Positions 1-9,264 of a stretch of 64,000 nucleotides of DNA are shown here, piece by piece. Source of the DNA: Acinetobacter qingfengensis (lineage in GTDB: Bacteria; Pseudomonadota; Gammaproteobacteria; Pseudomonadales; Moraxellaceae). The first letter of the stretch is position 1. Each line of letters starts with the position of its first letter. The notes beneath the pieces are model-generated. The model had not been told where the DNA came from. It made no database searches and worked only from the letters and a program-made list of their open reading frames with translations. The stretch spans positions 248,001-312,000 of the forward strand of contig NZ_VXKN01000002.1 of the NCBI RefSeq assembly GCF_008693185.1. The letters run 5' to 3'. The translations under genes and the position numbers were made by a program.

Positions 1-397
1 TATAGACATTGTGCGATACACCATTTTTGGGCGTTTGGATATTCACCACTGGAACTGTGGTTCCGGCAGCATTTTTCCCCGCAGCAATTACCGCACGATT
101 GGCGGCATTTGCATTATTATCTGCTTGTATTTGCGCATATACTGGCGCCAGTGGCATCCATAAGCTCATACTGGCAACCAATACTTTGACATGCCAAAGC
201 TGCTGGAAACTTTTTTCCATTTCGGTTGATGTCTGATACCTTGATGACAAATTACCGATTGCATGGTAATCAGATGGGTGGGACATATCTGCCTGACTTT
301 GCCCAGATGCCTTACTCTGACTCTTGGCATTTTCGGCAACCGCCATAAACATACAACGTGCTTTGTTATAAATAATACGATAGCGATTCTTGTTCAT
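1..397 (-). CDS. Two-partner secretion exoprotein TpsA (filamentous haemagglutinin-like), N-terminal part
   Basis: The reading frame is open from an ATG at 397 to the window edge, giving 132 residues of N-terminus. It begins MNKNRYRIIYNKAR, the pattern of an extended signal peptide region (ESPR), followed by a hydrophobic core ending ...LAPVYAQ and then NIQTPKNGVSHNVY, the typical opening of a TPS/haemagglutination activity domain. It should be a large secreted beta-helical adhesin, toxin or contact-dependent inhibition protein; the C-terminus that would decide is outside the window. It starts 36 bases after the TpsB gene, in the same operon. I am confident of the family and ignorant of the effector. 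Confidence 0.88.
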   Translation of the reverse strand, partial: MNKNRYRIIYNKARCMFMAVAENAKSQSKASGQSQADMSHPSDYHAIGNLSSRYQTSTEMEKSFQQLWHVKVLVASMSLWMPLAPVYAQIQADNNANAANRAVIAAGKNAAGTTVPVVNIQTPKNGVSHNVY

Positions 398-433
398 AAG
401 TGTAATATCTTGTTGATCAATTAAATTTTAAAA

Positions 434-2170
434 TCAGTAGAAAAGATTCAGGCTAAAGCCAGTCACCCAGTCTTTTTTGATAGCTTGTGGAGCAATTAGT
501 CCTCGTCCGGCAAAAACATCCAGATAAAAACTGTTTTGATAACTACGTAAACCAACAACACTCCCCATTAAATAGCGTTGTCCACTGATACTATTGCGAC
601 CATTGACCCAACCCTGATCAATTCCCAGATACATTTGAGTATTGGGCACAGCCGTATTCAGATTTATTTCTTGTTGCAGAGAATGACCATGATCTCCCGA
701 TAGCATAAGATCTCCGTCAAAACCACGTACGCTATACCGCCCTCCAATATAAAAACGATCATTTGGAACCAATAATTTGGTGGCATATTGTCCACGCCAG
801 TTCAGCCGATACTGCGCTGATCTATTCAGTAATAAAAAAGGTAGATTAAAATCGATATCTGCACTCCAAATTGGTGCTCGTGAATAGCCTTCGGCAGCTA
901 AAGGCTGATCATAAATATCCTTAATTCGTTCTTCTGGTGCTGATAATGCATTGAATGCGCCAGTACCATGTCGATAATCCAGATTGATATCCAATACCCC
1001 ATGACTTAAATATTGACGATGCTGAATACCTGTTGACCAACCTGATGTTTTACGATGCTGTACGCCAATTTCAATATCATCAATAAAATTACGTACTTCT
1101 TTATGATAAAATTTGCCATACAGACTGGTTTTATACTGCCCACCCCGACTTAATAGTCGTGATAGGTTGAAGTTACCCTGCTGACTTTCTCCATGATAAT
1201 TTAATGTTCCATTTGCACCGAGTACTGCCTGTTTATATTGGTATTGATTGAAATTAGCGCTAATATCATAATTTCCTAACGGAAGCTGATAACTGATCAA
1301 ATAACTTTTATTAAGATCATGGTGTAAATCATCCAATGAATGACTTAAATTTACAGAGAAGATATCGCTCAGATGCAAAGGATTATTTAAACGAATACCT
1401 AAATTTCCAATATATTTCCCTGTCGCATCACTTCCTGAATCATCAACAATGACATTAAAATTTACTTTTTGTTGTGGTTGTATTTGTAGAATTAGATCAC
1501 TATATCCTTGTAATTCCTTTTGATTTTCGGTTGCAGCAATGATCTGCATATTCACGGCAAAGGCTCTTTTTAAATTTTCCAATCCCTGTTCTAGCTGTCT
1601 TAGGCGAATAACATCACCTTCCCGAAAAGGCAAAGCTGCTTTAAGCTGTAATGAAGATACAGAATCATCACCCTGTATAATAATTTTGTGTAATCGTCCT
1701 ACCTGTATACTTAAACCTAAATTACCCTGACTTATATCTTGTGGTAAAACAAAAACTTGACTGGTAATAAAGCCTCTTTTTATCAGTTCATTCTGAGCAA
1801 AATAAATTAGATTTTGTAGACTCTGTGTTCCGATACACTGTTTAGAAATTTGTTGTGGATGTTTTTCAATTGCCTCTAATAAAAATTCAAATTGCTTCAG
1901 ATTAATAGAGGATTGACCATCTATTTGCGCAAGTGTGATTTGATCAATTTGCGTACAAGGTTGTTCCGAAACAATGATTTGCTGAAAATTTTGGGAGAGC
2001 TGCGAGGTTGGTACTGTGGCAACTTGAGGAAGCTGATTTTGAAGCTGTTGATTAAATTCCTTGAATCGTTGTTCCTGACGAATACGATCCGGAAGTGAAA
2101 CATCATCCAAAGCATAAACAGAACTAGTTATGCTGTAGCAGATCAGAGAAAAGTAAATTATTTTATGCAT
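434..2170 (-). CDS. ShlB/FhaC/HecB-family TpsB outer-membrane transporter
   Basis: This 578-residue protein starts with a short Sec signal peptide ending at SSVYA. The order is that of TpsB proteins: an N-terminal helix/linker rich in Gln (about 30-65), a POTRA region (about 70-240, with GFITSQVFVLPQDI and LKAALPFREGDVI), and a 16-strand-type barrel. The barrel carries a clear VRGF motif (residues SVRGFDGD), the hallmark of the barrel-lumen loop L6, and ends in aromatic SLNLFY. It exports and folds its partner, encoded immediately downstream. The Omp85-superfamily assignment is solid; the cargo type is unknown. Confidence 0.93.
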   Translation of the reverse strand: MHKIIYFSLICYSITSSVYALDDVSLPDRIRQEQRFKEFNQQLQNQLPQVATVPTSQLSQNFQQIIVSEQPCTQIDQITLAQIDGQSSINLKQFEFLLEAIEKHPQQISKQCIGTQSLQNLIYFAQNELIKRGFITSQVFVLPQDISQGNLGLSIQVGRLHKIIIQGDDSVSSLQLKAALPFREGDVIRLRQLEQGLENLKRAFAVNMQIIAATENQKELQGYSDLILQIQPQQKVNFNVIVDDSGSDATGKYIGNLGIRLNNPLHLSDIFSVNLSHSLDDLHHDLNKSYLISYQLPLGNYDISANFNQYQYKQAVLGANGTLNYHGESQQGNFNLSRLLSRGGQYKTSLYGKFYHKEVRNFIDDIEIGVQHRKTSGWSTGIQHRQYLSHGVLDINLDYRHGTGAFNALSAPEERIKDIYDQPLAAEGYSRAPIWSADIDFNLPFLLLNRSAQYRLNWRGQYATKLLVPNDRFYIGGRYSVRGFDGDLMLSGDHGHSLQQEINLNTAVPNTQMYLGIDQGWVNGRNSISGQRYLMGSVVGLRSYQNSFYLDVFAGRGLIAPQAIKKDWVTGFSLNLFY

Positions 2171-2622
2171 TGTCTATTTTTTAACAAAAATCATTAATTA
2201 CAAAAGTAAACACAATCTACTATCTTTATACACAATTATCAATAGTAATGATTATTATTTATAACAATTTACTTTTTTGGTTAATTTATATTCAATATTT
2301 TATTTAGTGCATAAAATTAAATAATCATAAATACATTCCATTAATTATTAGGATTGTTATATAAAGTCATTAAATTAATTATTTAAAGAGTAAATTTAAC
2401 AATTATCATTGATAATTTAATAAAAACATTTAAATCTACTATATTTTTTATTAAAGCATTACTTTAAAATAAAAAAACAAGCAAACATTAGATTAAATAC
2501 GACAAAATAAATATATAATTTAGTTTAAAAATTAATATCAAAAGACTAGATAAAATAATTTTATAATTTCAATAAAAAATAAAACATATACAGAATAATA
2601 AAAATTGCTACAATATTAAATT
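2171..2622. promoter_or_regulatory. AT-rich divergent intergenic region with palindromes
   Basis: This stretch of about 450 bases separates tpsB from the LysR-type gene and has no convincing ORF. It contains a 17-bp palindrome, AATTATCA-T-TGATAATT, at 2401-2417. At 2243-2257 the segment TAGTAATGATTATTA matches 11 of 14 positions of the Fur 7-1-7 core and lies about 75-90 bases before tpsB. Such matches are easily found by chance in DNA this AT-rich, so iron control of the TPS locus is only a suggestion. Confidence 0.35.
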
Positions 2623-3573
2623 ATGCTCAACAATAACATGGATGACGTTCAAATGGATATTGATGATGAACTTACTTTAAAAAAGATTCAAATATTTTTG
2701 GCTTTTATGCGCTGTGGTAATCTTTCCAGAACTGCCGCTGAAATGCAAATGAGTAATGTCAGTATACACAAAGCTATACATTCTTTGGAAAATGCACTTC
2801 GCTGTCCTTTATTCAAGCATGAAGGAAGAAGTTTAATTCCACTAAAAAGCGCCTATATTTTGGAAGAATATTCACAAAAACTAATGCAGGATCTGGTCAC
2901 CAGTATCAATAAAACACGTGAAGCTGCCGGTTTTGCTGCCAAAGTTTTACATTTAGGTTCTTTATATTCCCTAACGGTAAACACCATTCCCAACGTCATT
3001 AGCCGTTTAAAACTCAGACGTGGAGAACTGGATATTCAGTTATTACTCAGCTCTAATCTGGATTTGGTAAAAAAATTGAAATCTACAGAACTAGATGCCA
3101 TTATTGTTGCTTTAAATGAAACAACTGAAGATGTGGATTTTGAAACATTGCCAATATTTGAGGATAATATCTATCTGGCTGTCAATAAGAATTTACCCTT
3201 GGCACAAATGCAAAAAATTGATTTAAGCACACTAAAGCATGAAACATTTTTAACCCTTTCCAAAGGTTTTGCAACACGTAGTGATAGTGATGTGATGTTT
3301 GAAAAAGCCGGAATTAATCCGGAAGTTTTTTTACAAGTTAGTGATATTTTTACATTAATCAGCATGGTGAATGCTGGTGTAGGTTTAGCATTATTACCAG
3401 GCCGAATTTCTACAATTTATGAAAGTTCAGTAAAATTAATCCCGTTACAGGCACCCTACCAGATTAAACAAAAAATTGGACTGGTATTTTTAAGAAGTAA
3501 AGAACGGGATCCTAATTTACTGGCACTTGTCGCAGAATGTCGAATGTTTGCCAAACAATATTTAAATACTTAG
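2623..3573 (+). CDS. mdcR: LysR-type regulator, probable malonate-utilisation activator MdcR
   Basis: The protein has 316 residues: an N-terminal winged helix-turn-helix (about residues 17-75, with GNLSRTAAEMQMSNVSIHKAIHSLE) followed by a periplasmic-binding-protein-like effector domain, which is the full length of LysR regulators. It is convergent with the end of the mdc operon. MdcR regulators are normally linked to mdc operons, so control of malonate catabolism is the natural inference. The function is assigned from context; a LysR gene could also regulate the neighbouring TPS locus. A more internal ATG (2638 or later) is possible. Confidence 0.8.
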   Translation: MLNNNMDDVQMDIDDELTLKKIQIFLAFMRCGNLSRTAAEMQMSNVSIHKAIHSLENALRCPLFKHEGRSLIPLKSAYILEEYSQKLMQDLVTSINKTREAAGFAAKVLHLGSLYSLTVNTIPNVISRLKLRRGELDIQLLLSSNLDLVKKLKSTELDAIIVALNETTEDVDFETLPIFEDNIYLAVNKNLPLAQMQKIDLSTLKHETFLTLSKGFATRSDSDVMFEKAGINPEVFLQVSDIFTLISMVNAGVGLALLPGRISTIYESSVKLIPLQAPYQIKQKIGLVFLRSKERDPNLLALVAECRMFAKQYLNT

Positions 3574-3579
3574 ATCTTA

Positions 3580-3608
3580 GGCAATTTATTGAGCATCAAC
3601 CAATTGCC
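3580..3608. terminator. Weak hairpin between convergent mdcR and mdcM
   Basis: The inverted repeat GGCAATT ... AATTGCC (arms 3580-3586 and 3602-3608) sits in the 65-base gap between the converging ends of mdcR and mdcM. There is no good T-run on either strand. It is offered as a possible bidirectional terminator on position alone. Confidence 0.3.
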
Positions 3609-3638
3609 CTGATTTATCAAGTTAAATCATTGAATGTG

Positions 3639-4406
3639 CTAACCACCAACCAATGCTTTCACTGCAAAAAAGAGGATCGTTGGCCCCATTAAACAGCCTA
3701 ATCCTGTATGAAAAGTTGCGGTTAATGCACCATAGGGTACTAATCTGCGATCAGTAGCAGCCAAACCTGCAGACACACCACTGACTGTTCCTGCAAGACC
3801 ACCAAAAATCATGGCAGATCGCGGATTATCCAGTCCCATGAATTTTGCGGTCATCGGTGTAGACACCATGACACAAATTGCTTTGACCAAACCGGTTGCA
3901 ATTGACAGTGCCATCACATCTGAACTGGCGCCAATAGCAGCACCGGTGACAGGGCCAACAATATACGTAACCGCACCCGCACCAATCGTTGTAATACTTA
4001 CTGCATCACGATAGCCAAAGATCCATGCGAACAAACATCCGACAATAAAAGGTAATATGGTTCCAAGAAACAACGAAAATGCACCAATAAAGCCTGCTTT
4101 TTTGGCTTCCGTCGCCTGCACTTCAAATGCTGTGGCAACAATGGTGAAATCACGCAGCATGGCTCCCCCCATTAAACCAATGCCTGAAAACAATGCAATA
4201 TCAGTAATGCCTTTTTGCCCTCCTGTAAATGTGCCACCAAGCCAAGCCAGAAATAGACCAATCACAATGGCAATGGCTGAACCATGTACACGTCCTCGTG
4301 TCAGATATTTAGATAACTTTGTAGATAACCACATAATCAGTGCAATGAGTGCAAATGCAGTAATAAGTCCCAAATGGGTCAAATCTTTTAATAACATCTC
4401 AACCAT
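3639..4406 (-). CDS. mdcM: Malonate transporter subunit MdcM (MadM family)
   Basis: This 255-residue, strongly hydrophobic inner-membrane protein has about seven to eight predicted membrane segments and Gly-rich motifs (FGGLAGTVSGVSAGLAATDRR) typical of MadM. With MdcL it forms the two-subunit malonate:cation symporter. The ATG lies five bases after the mdcL stop, so the two are translationally close. It is the last gene of the mdc operon. Confidence 0.93.
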   Translation of the reverse strand: MVEMLLKDLTHLGLITAFALIALIMWLSTKLSKYLTRGRVHGSAIAIVIGLFLAWLGGTFTGGQKGITDIALFSGIGLMGGAMLRDFTIVATAFEVQATEAKKAGFIGAFSLFLGTILPFIVGCLFAWIFGYRDAVSITTIGAGAVTYIVGPVTGAAIGASSDVMALSIATGLVKAICVMVSTPMTAKFMGLDNPRSAMIFGGLAGTVSGVSAGLAATDRRLVPYGALTATFHTGLGCLMGPTILFFAVKALVGG

Positions 4407-4411
4407 GAGCT

Positions 4412-4813
4412 TTAACCTCCAATTCCATTGATTGATGCTTGTTCTTTCGGTAATGGCGCACCTTTTTTATAGCGACTTAATCCTGCAATGGTTAAAGTAC
4501 AAACTGCTACAGTACACAATGCGGCCAATACTGCCATGTGCCCACTGGACAATGCAGACACTACATTTTGTTGTGCAGCCATGGCAACAACCACGGGGAT
4601 ATACATCATGCCCCAGAACACAACACCTTTTTCTGTTTCAACCTGCATCAAACCACGTTTTTCCATCCATAAGCGGATACAGATTAATAAGATCATGGCG
4701 ATACCAACCCCTCCAACATTCGAGGGTACGCCTAATAATGCACCTAAAATATCACCAATAATGACACCAACCAGTGTACATAGAGCAAGTAGCCCTACTC
4801 CATAAATAATCAT
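4412..4813 (-). CDS. mdcL: Malonate transporter subunit MdcL (MadL family)
   Basis: A 133-residue membrane protein with four hydrophobic segments, of the size usual for MadL, the small partner of the MadLM malonate carrier. It follows mdcH after a 49-base gap and precedes mdcM by five bases. The pair is found only with malonate decarboxylase clusters, which agrees with the context here. Confidence 0.92.
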   Translation of the reverse strand: MIIYGVGLLALCTLVGVIIGDILGALLGVPSNVGGVGIAMILLICIRLWMEKRGLMQVETEKGVVFWGMMYIPVVVAMAAQQNVVSALSSGHMAVLAALCTVAVCTLTIAGLSRYKKGAPLPKEQASINGIGG

Positions 4814-4862
4814 GTTAAAAATCCTCTATCCGTTGAGTTAAATCCTGTTGCTTGATTTTGCT

Positions 4863-5792
4863 TTATGCAGCATTACACGCCTGTTGCATTGCAATGATCA
4901 GACTTTCCAATTGTGTATTCTGAAAGGATAAGACTGTACCTTCCTTAAATACGCTTGCTGCCAGACTTGTCAGAACCGTACCGGGTAAAGCTTCTATTTG
5001 TAACCGAATACCTCTTTCCCACGCAGCCTGTACAGTATTTTCCCAATGAATGCGCCGACTCATATTAAAAGCCAAATCATCCATAATCTGTGTATTGCTT
5101 CTAATTAATCGAGCCGATGTACCACTTAAATAATGAATCATCGGGTGATGTGATACCGTGTTTTGCATATAATTCGCTAATTCCTCAGCTTGCTTTTGCA
5201 ATAAAATACAATGTGATGGCACACTCACTTGTAATTTTTTTGCGATCGCACCTCCCTGATGTGCGAGTTCTGCAACCTGTTGCATTGCGGCAAAGCTTCC
5301 CGAAATCACAATCTGATTCGCTGCATTTATATTGGCAAGATAAACATCGGAATGCTGCTGATGAACTGCCGAAATCCAGTGTTCTACCTTAGAAGCCTCT
5401 GCCCCAATAATTGCTGTCATACCATATCCTTGCGGATATGCCTGTTGCATCAGATCACCACGTTTTGCTACCAGTTTTAGCCCATCGTCAAAACTAATTA
5501 CACCAGCAACCGTAGCAGCTGCCCATGCACCAATTGATAGGCCAGCCACATAATCAGGTTGTACGCCCTGTTGCTGCAATAATGCCGAACTAATCACACC
5601 GGCAATGTATAAACAAAGCTGAACTGAATAAGTTGATTGCAATGCTTCGGGTTGATCCAGTAATAAAACATTCTGTTGCAATACATCACATGCTTGTTCA
5701 ATATGGTATTTGACCACTGCTTGTTGCGGTAAATCGTGCAACATATTGGCTTTTTGTGCGCCTTGTCCCGGATAAACCCAAATTGAACTCAT
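4863..5792 (-). CDS. mdcH: Malonate decarboxylase malonyl transacylase (epsilon subunit) MdcH
   Basis: This 309-residue acyltransferase resembles FabD. The opening VYPGQGAQ and the nucleophile elbow GLSIG (Ser86) are both present. It loads malonyl from malonyl-CoA onto the MdcC acyl carrier protein to prime the decarboxylase cycle. It follows mdcG by four bases in the operon. Confidence 0.92.
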   Translation of the reverse strand: MSSIWVYPGQGAQKANMLHDLPQQAVVKYHIEQACDVLQQNVLLLDQPEALQSTYSVQLCLYIAGVISSALLQQQGVQPDYVAGLSIGAWAAATVAGVISFDDGLKLVAKRGDLMQQAYPQGYGMTAIIGAEASKVEHWISAVHQQHSDVYLANINAANQIVISGSFAAMQQVAELAHQGGAIAKKLQVSVPSHCILLQKQAEELANYMQNTVSHHPMIHYLSGTSARLIRSNTQIMDDLAFNMSRRIHWENTVQAAWERGIRLQIEALPGTVLTSLAASVFKEGTVLSFQNTQLESLIIAMQQACNAA

Positions 5793-5796
5793 GTTG

Positions 5797-6411
5797 TTAT
5801 TCCCTTCTTTCGTTCCATGGATTTTCTACCAAAACAGCCTTATCATGACGTTTCAGTAATACTTTCCCTGTTGTTCCTGCCCATTCCTTGAGTGCAATGC
5901 CACCCAAAGGAGTCTGTAGCTGTACATCTGTTTTTAAACCTAGAGTTTCCAGTATCTTCAGCATGTATGATGCTTCTGATTTTACCAGTGGCTGTTCTGT
6001 GCGAATAAGTAAATCAATATCACTATTTTCTGTCACAGTTCGCATACCTGTCGCCAGCTCGAACCCAACACTACCGGTATATCCCCATGGCAAATTAAAC
6101 TTTTGCATGGTGTCATGAAGAGGTTGTAATATTTGCTGCAAATGTGGAAACAAAGCCAGATCTGTTAATCTTAAATTTTCCGGTTTTATTTGCCGAATAA
6201 TGGCGTTTTTCGGCATCTCTGTCGCAAAACGCTGATAACGATATTGACCACGAATACCCACAGCAACTCGTTTTGGATCTGTGACTGCTCTACGTACAAC
6301 GACAGGTTGTCGTGCAGTAATCACGTCATTTACCCAATCTGGTACATCATCAGGCAGCATTTGTGACGTCATGCCCCACAATAAATCATGTGCCTGAATT
6401 TGCATGTTCAT
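5797..6411 (-). CDS. mdcG: Phosphoribosyl-dephospho-CoA transferase MdcG
   Basis: A nucleotidyltransferase-like protein of about 204 residues with the metal-binding pattern ENSDIDLLIR. It attaches the 2'-(5''-phosphoribosyl)-3'-dephospho-CoA group, made by MdcB, to Ser of MdcC. The ATG at 6411 overlaps the mdcE stop as ATGA and is preferred; in-frame ATGs at 6417 and 6405 are alternatives. Confidence 0.9.
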   Translation of the reverse strand: MNMQIQAHDLLWGMTSQMLPDDVPDWVNDVITARQPVVVRRAVTDPKRVAVGIRGQYRYQRFATEMPKNAIIRQIKPENLRLTDLALFPHLQQILQPLHDTMQKFNLPWGYTGSVGFELATGMRTVTENSDIDLLIRTEQPLVKSEASYMLKILETLGLKTDVQLQTPLGGIALKEWAGTTGKVLLKRHDKAVLVENPWNERRE

Positions 6412-7235
6412 GACCATTGCTCACGTAAACGCTGGCGCACCTGTTTCGATAATTTACGATGGCCCTCATTTAAACGATGCTTTAAGTCCGTTAATGCTTG
6501 CTGTTTAATATCGTCAAATGCATCTGCCACAGCATTTTGAACATTTTGAATGTCCTGTATCACAGGTTGATCAGCATCATTCACTTCCAGTATTGCCGAT
6601 AACAATCCCAAACTATTAAAACTGTCAATGTCATAAGCCATAGGTGGAATATTGGCAGCAAGTTTTTCCAGTTCTTCAATGCTACGCAAAGTTACACGTG
6701 CTGCGGATGCTTTCCCCATTGCATGTACCATGACTTCTGGGTCTTTAAGTGCCAGAATACGATTTGCCTGATAACCATGCGCTAAAAATGCTCCCGACAT
6801 GGATTTACCGACTAACAAACTCACCACCGGATGGCCAGCCAAACGGGCACGAACATAACTGTCTACCGCACCAGCCAGTGCTTGATGAATCCCCAGACTT
6901 TCTTCACGGCGTCCGTAAGCCTGACTTGGCACATCCACAATACACAAAATGCCACGTTTATCAGAAGTATCCCGATCCAGTTCAATGACATCATTTACGT
7001 TTTTTGCCAGTGACCAGCCTTCCAGCAAGCCAACTTCGCCATGACATGCTCGAGGATAGGAATTTTGTTGATCAGGTACGATACAAAACACACGTAAGGA
7101 TTGACCCTCTATTTCTCCATCAGCAATACGCAAAGACTGGATGCCACTTTCAACTGGAATAAAATTTTGCGTTAATGCATCAAACCAGATGTTACCTCTT
7201 AGCGAATAATACTCTGCATGTACTTCCATATTCAT
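6408..7235 (-). CDS. mdcE: Malonate decarboxylase gamma subunit MdcE
   Basis: A 275-residue crotonase/carboxyltransferase-fold protein (LLVGKSMSGAFLAHGYQANRILALKDP) that pairs with MdcD to decarboxylate malonyl-S-ACP to acetyl-S-ACP. Its ATG overlaps the mdcD stop by four bases (ATGA), a sign of translational coupling expected for subunits of one complex. The C-terminal 60 residues are highly charged and probably helical. Confidence 0.92.
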   Translation of the reverse strand: MNMEVHAEYYSLRGNIWFDALTQNFIPVESGIQSLRIADGEIEGQSLRVFCIVPDQQNSYPRACHGEVGLLEGWSLAKNVNDVIELDRDTSDKRGILCIVDVPSQAYGRREESLGIHQALAGAVDSYVRARLAGHPVVSLLVGKSMSGAFLAHGYQANRILALKDPEVMVHAMGKASAARVTLRSIEELEKLAANIPPMAYDIDSFNSLGLLSAILEVNDADQPVIQDIQNVQNAVADAFDDIKQQALTDLKHRLNEGHRKLSKQVRQRLREQWS

Positions 7236-8083
7236 GCCTGTTCTCCCTGATATAAGGTTTGTACTGCAAGCGGTGTTATTTGTTCTGTGGTGTCAACATG
7301 CAGAAGTTTTGACAAATAAAAATCAGCTTTGCGACTACGATGTACTTCAGGAATACCCTGAGCAATATACTGCTGTACACACTGTTGAATCTTTTGTCGA
7401 TCATCGGCAACAAAAACATCAACCAATGCACTGGCAAAGCGTTGTTCACCACCACAAATACTCCAGATAAAGGGTCGATTTTTGGCATCATATTCCTGTA
7501 TTCCGGCCTCTTGTTCAATTACTTGTGGCCCATTTAATCCTAAACGCCCTTCTCTGGTCATAATCAGATAACTACACAATCCAGCAGCAATCGACATGCC
7601 ACCAAAGCATCCAACATTACCCGCAATCACGGCAATTACGGGCTGATATTGTCTAAGCTCCACAATGGCGGATTGAATTTCTGCAATCGCAGCCAACCCC
7701 AGATTAGCTTCCTGCAATCGAACACCGCCTGTTTCCAGTAATAAAACTGCTACAGTCGGAATACCCTTACGGTTATCTTCAATGGCCAATTCCAGTGCGC
7801 CAGCAATTTTGGCACCGCCCACTTCACCCAGACTTCCGCCCTGAAAAATTCCTTCAATGGAAATAACAACCGCAGGTTGCTGCTGGATAAATCCTTTCAT
7901 TACAATGACGCCATCATCCGCCTGCGCTACAATATTTTGCTTGAGCAACCACGGTGAGAGCATACGAGAAAATGGATCAAGTAATTCTTTAAAACTACCT
8001 TTATCAAGTAAGGATTTCGCACGATCACGAGCATTTTGTTCAATAAAACTTTGTGTATTTAATAATGTATTTAGATCAGCCAC
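7232..8083 (-). CDS. mdcD: Malonate decarboxylase beta subunit MdcD
   Basis: A 283-residue carboxyltransferase-type subunit with the Gly-rich stretches GGSLGEVGGAKI and GNVGCFGGMSIAAGLC, which form the acyl and oxyanion sites with MdcE. The start is GTG at 8083, supported by a strong GGAGGAG ribosome site about eight bases upstream. It overlaps the end of mdcC by eight bases. Unlike sodium-pumping Mad systems, no biotin protein is encoded, so this is the soluble, biotin-independent type. Confidence 0.92.
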   Translation of the reverse strand: MADLNTLLNTQSFIEQNARDRAKSLLDKGSFKELLDPFSRMLSPWLLKQNIVAQADDGVIVMKGFIQQQPAVVISIEGIFQGGSLGEVGGAKIAGALELAIEDNRKGIPTVAVLLLETGGVRLQEANLGLAAIAEIQSAIVELRQYQPVIAVIAGNVGCFGGMSIAAGLCSYLIMTREGRLGLNGPQVIEQEAGIQEYDAKNRPFIWSICGGEQRFASALVDVFVADDRQKIQQCVQQYIAQGIPEVHRSRKADFYLSKLLHVDTTEQITPLAVQTLYQGEQA

Positions 8084-8375
8084 CTTGAATCTCCTCCAAT
8101 GCCTGTTCCAGTCTTAATCGAACCACACCCGGTGTTGCACCGAAATCATGAATATCAATTTTTACTGCTGGTGGACAATGTGCCGAAAAAACTCGTTCAA
8201 AGAGATTTTTCCAGCGTTGTTCACTACCATCGACTGAAGTCATCACCTGAATGATGGTTTTACCGGAAATATTGGGTTCCATCAGTATTTCCAAATCACC
8301 TGAACCTACGCATCCCACCAGCACCGATTTTGTGACGGTTTCACCTGCTGTAAATTCAAAATTAAGTATTTCCAT
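8076..8375 (-). CDS. mdcC: Malonate decarboxylase acyl carrier protein (delta subunit) MdcC
   Basis: A 99-residue carrier protein. The prosthetic-group serine is Ser25 in VGCVGSGDLEIL, the position known for MdcC homologues, which carry a phosphoribosyl-dephospho-CoA arm instead of phosphopantetheine. It overlaps mdcB upstream by 14 bases and mdcD downstream by 8, so the three are tightly coupled. Confidence 0.93.
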   Translation of the reverse strand: MEILNFEFTAGETVTKSVLVGCVGSGDLEILMEPNISGKTIIQVMTSVDGSEQRWKNLFERVFSAHCPPAVKIDIHDFGATPGVVRLRLEQALEEIQGG

Positions 8376-9264
8376 TAGATTTATCCCTGATCTTCATGAT
8401 GGATTTTTGCTGTTGAACACGATCCAGAAACAATAAAGTTGCCAATAAATCTGCTGCACCACCCGCAGACGCACGCATAACTAACAAATCAGTTTCAAGT
8501 TGTTTTAATCGCTGTCTTCCGGCAAATGTTGCTGAACCGCCCAGATCCAATACTTGTTGCGCCCCGATTTGCATGCATTTTAATCCGCTAAGACCTGCAC
8601 GATGAATAACACAGGTGTCACTTATATGCGCCATCATTGACAATAAAGCGTCCAGTTGCGCAAATTTTTCCGGGATTCCATTCTGCCGACTGCATAATAA
8701 TTGAGGAAAACCATATTGTGTAATGACTGGAAATCCTTGTTGGGCATGTTGTTTTGCACCATGTACGCCAAATTTCTCTCGCACTTTTTGACCATGACTT
8801 AAAGTTGCTTTTGGAAGAAAACGATCTTCCAAGCAAGCAATTTGTCCGGCGGTCTGACATAAACCCAATACGGTCAAATGTTCAGGTTGCCAGTATGTAA
8901 TTGATGCAGCAGTCACCATCAATCCCATCGACCAGATTGCACCACGATGCGTATTAATCCCTTGGGTGATGTTTAACATCTGTTGTTCGCCCTGCCTTCC
9001 CAACACGCCAATGTGTTCTCTCAATGCCTGACAAATTACACCGTGTTCCTGTCCAGCTTCAGCCATGAGTTTAAACATTGGCGACAGACTATGCGCAGAG
9101 GCTTCCATTAATTGCAGATTTAAATCATCATGCGCACCACAACCGCGTTGATCAACTAAAGCGGGTTTGGGGCTAAGATTGACTTCATCCAGCAAAGCCT
9201 GTACCGCCACATCTGCCAGATATTCCGCTAGATTAAAAGAAGTTTTATAAAGATGTGCATGCAT
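8362..9264 (-). CDS. mdcB: Triphosphoribosyl-dephospho-CoA synthase MdcB
   Basis: About 300 residues of the CitG/MdcB family (SPKPALVDQRGCGAHDDLNLQLMEASA and HRGAIWSMGL are family motifs). It condenses ATP and dephospho-CoA to make the MdcC prosthetic-group precursor. The open frame extends upstream to 9312 within mdcA, but the ATG at 9264 overlaps the mdcA stop as TAATG and has GGAG before it, so this start is chosen. Confidence 0.92.
   Translation of the reverse strand: MHAHLYKTSFNLAEYLADVAVQALLDEVNLSPKPALVDQRGCGAHDDLNLQLMEASAHSLSPMFKLMAEAGQEHGVICQALREHIGVLGRQGEQQMLNITQGINTHRGAIWSMGLMVTAASITYWQPEHLTVLGLCQTAGQIACLEDRFLPKATLSHGQKVREKFGVHGAKQHAQQGFPVITQYGFPQLLCSRQNGIPEKFAQLDALLSMMAHISDTCVIHRAGLSGLKCMQIGAQQVLDLGGSATFAGRQRLKQLETDLLVMRASAGGAADLLATLLFLDRVQQQKSIMKIRDKSNGNT

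Noticed and set aside
9-236. Plus-strand ORF of 75 codons
   Set aside because: It is the antisense of the TpsA N-terminus, whose frame shows ESPR, signal peptide and TPS-domain features.
2243-2257. Fur box ahead of tpsB
   Set aside because: Only 11 of 14 positions match in very AT-rich DNA; kept as a remark in the intergenic entry and not called as a site.
4057-4431. 124-codon plus-strand ORF over mdcM
   Set aside because: Antisense of a conserved membrane-protein gene, with no independent evidence.
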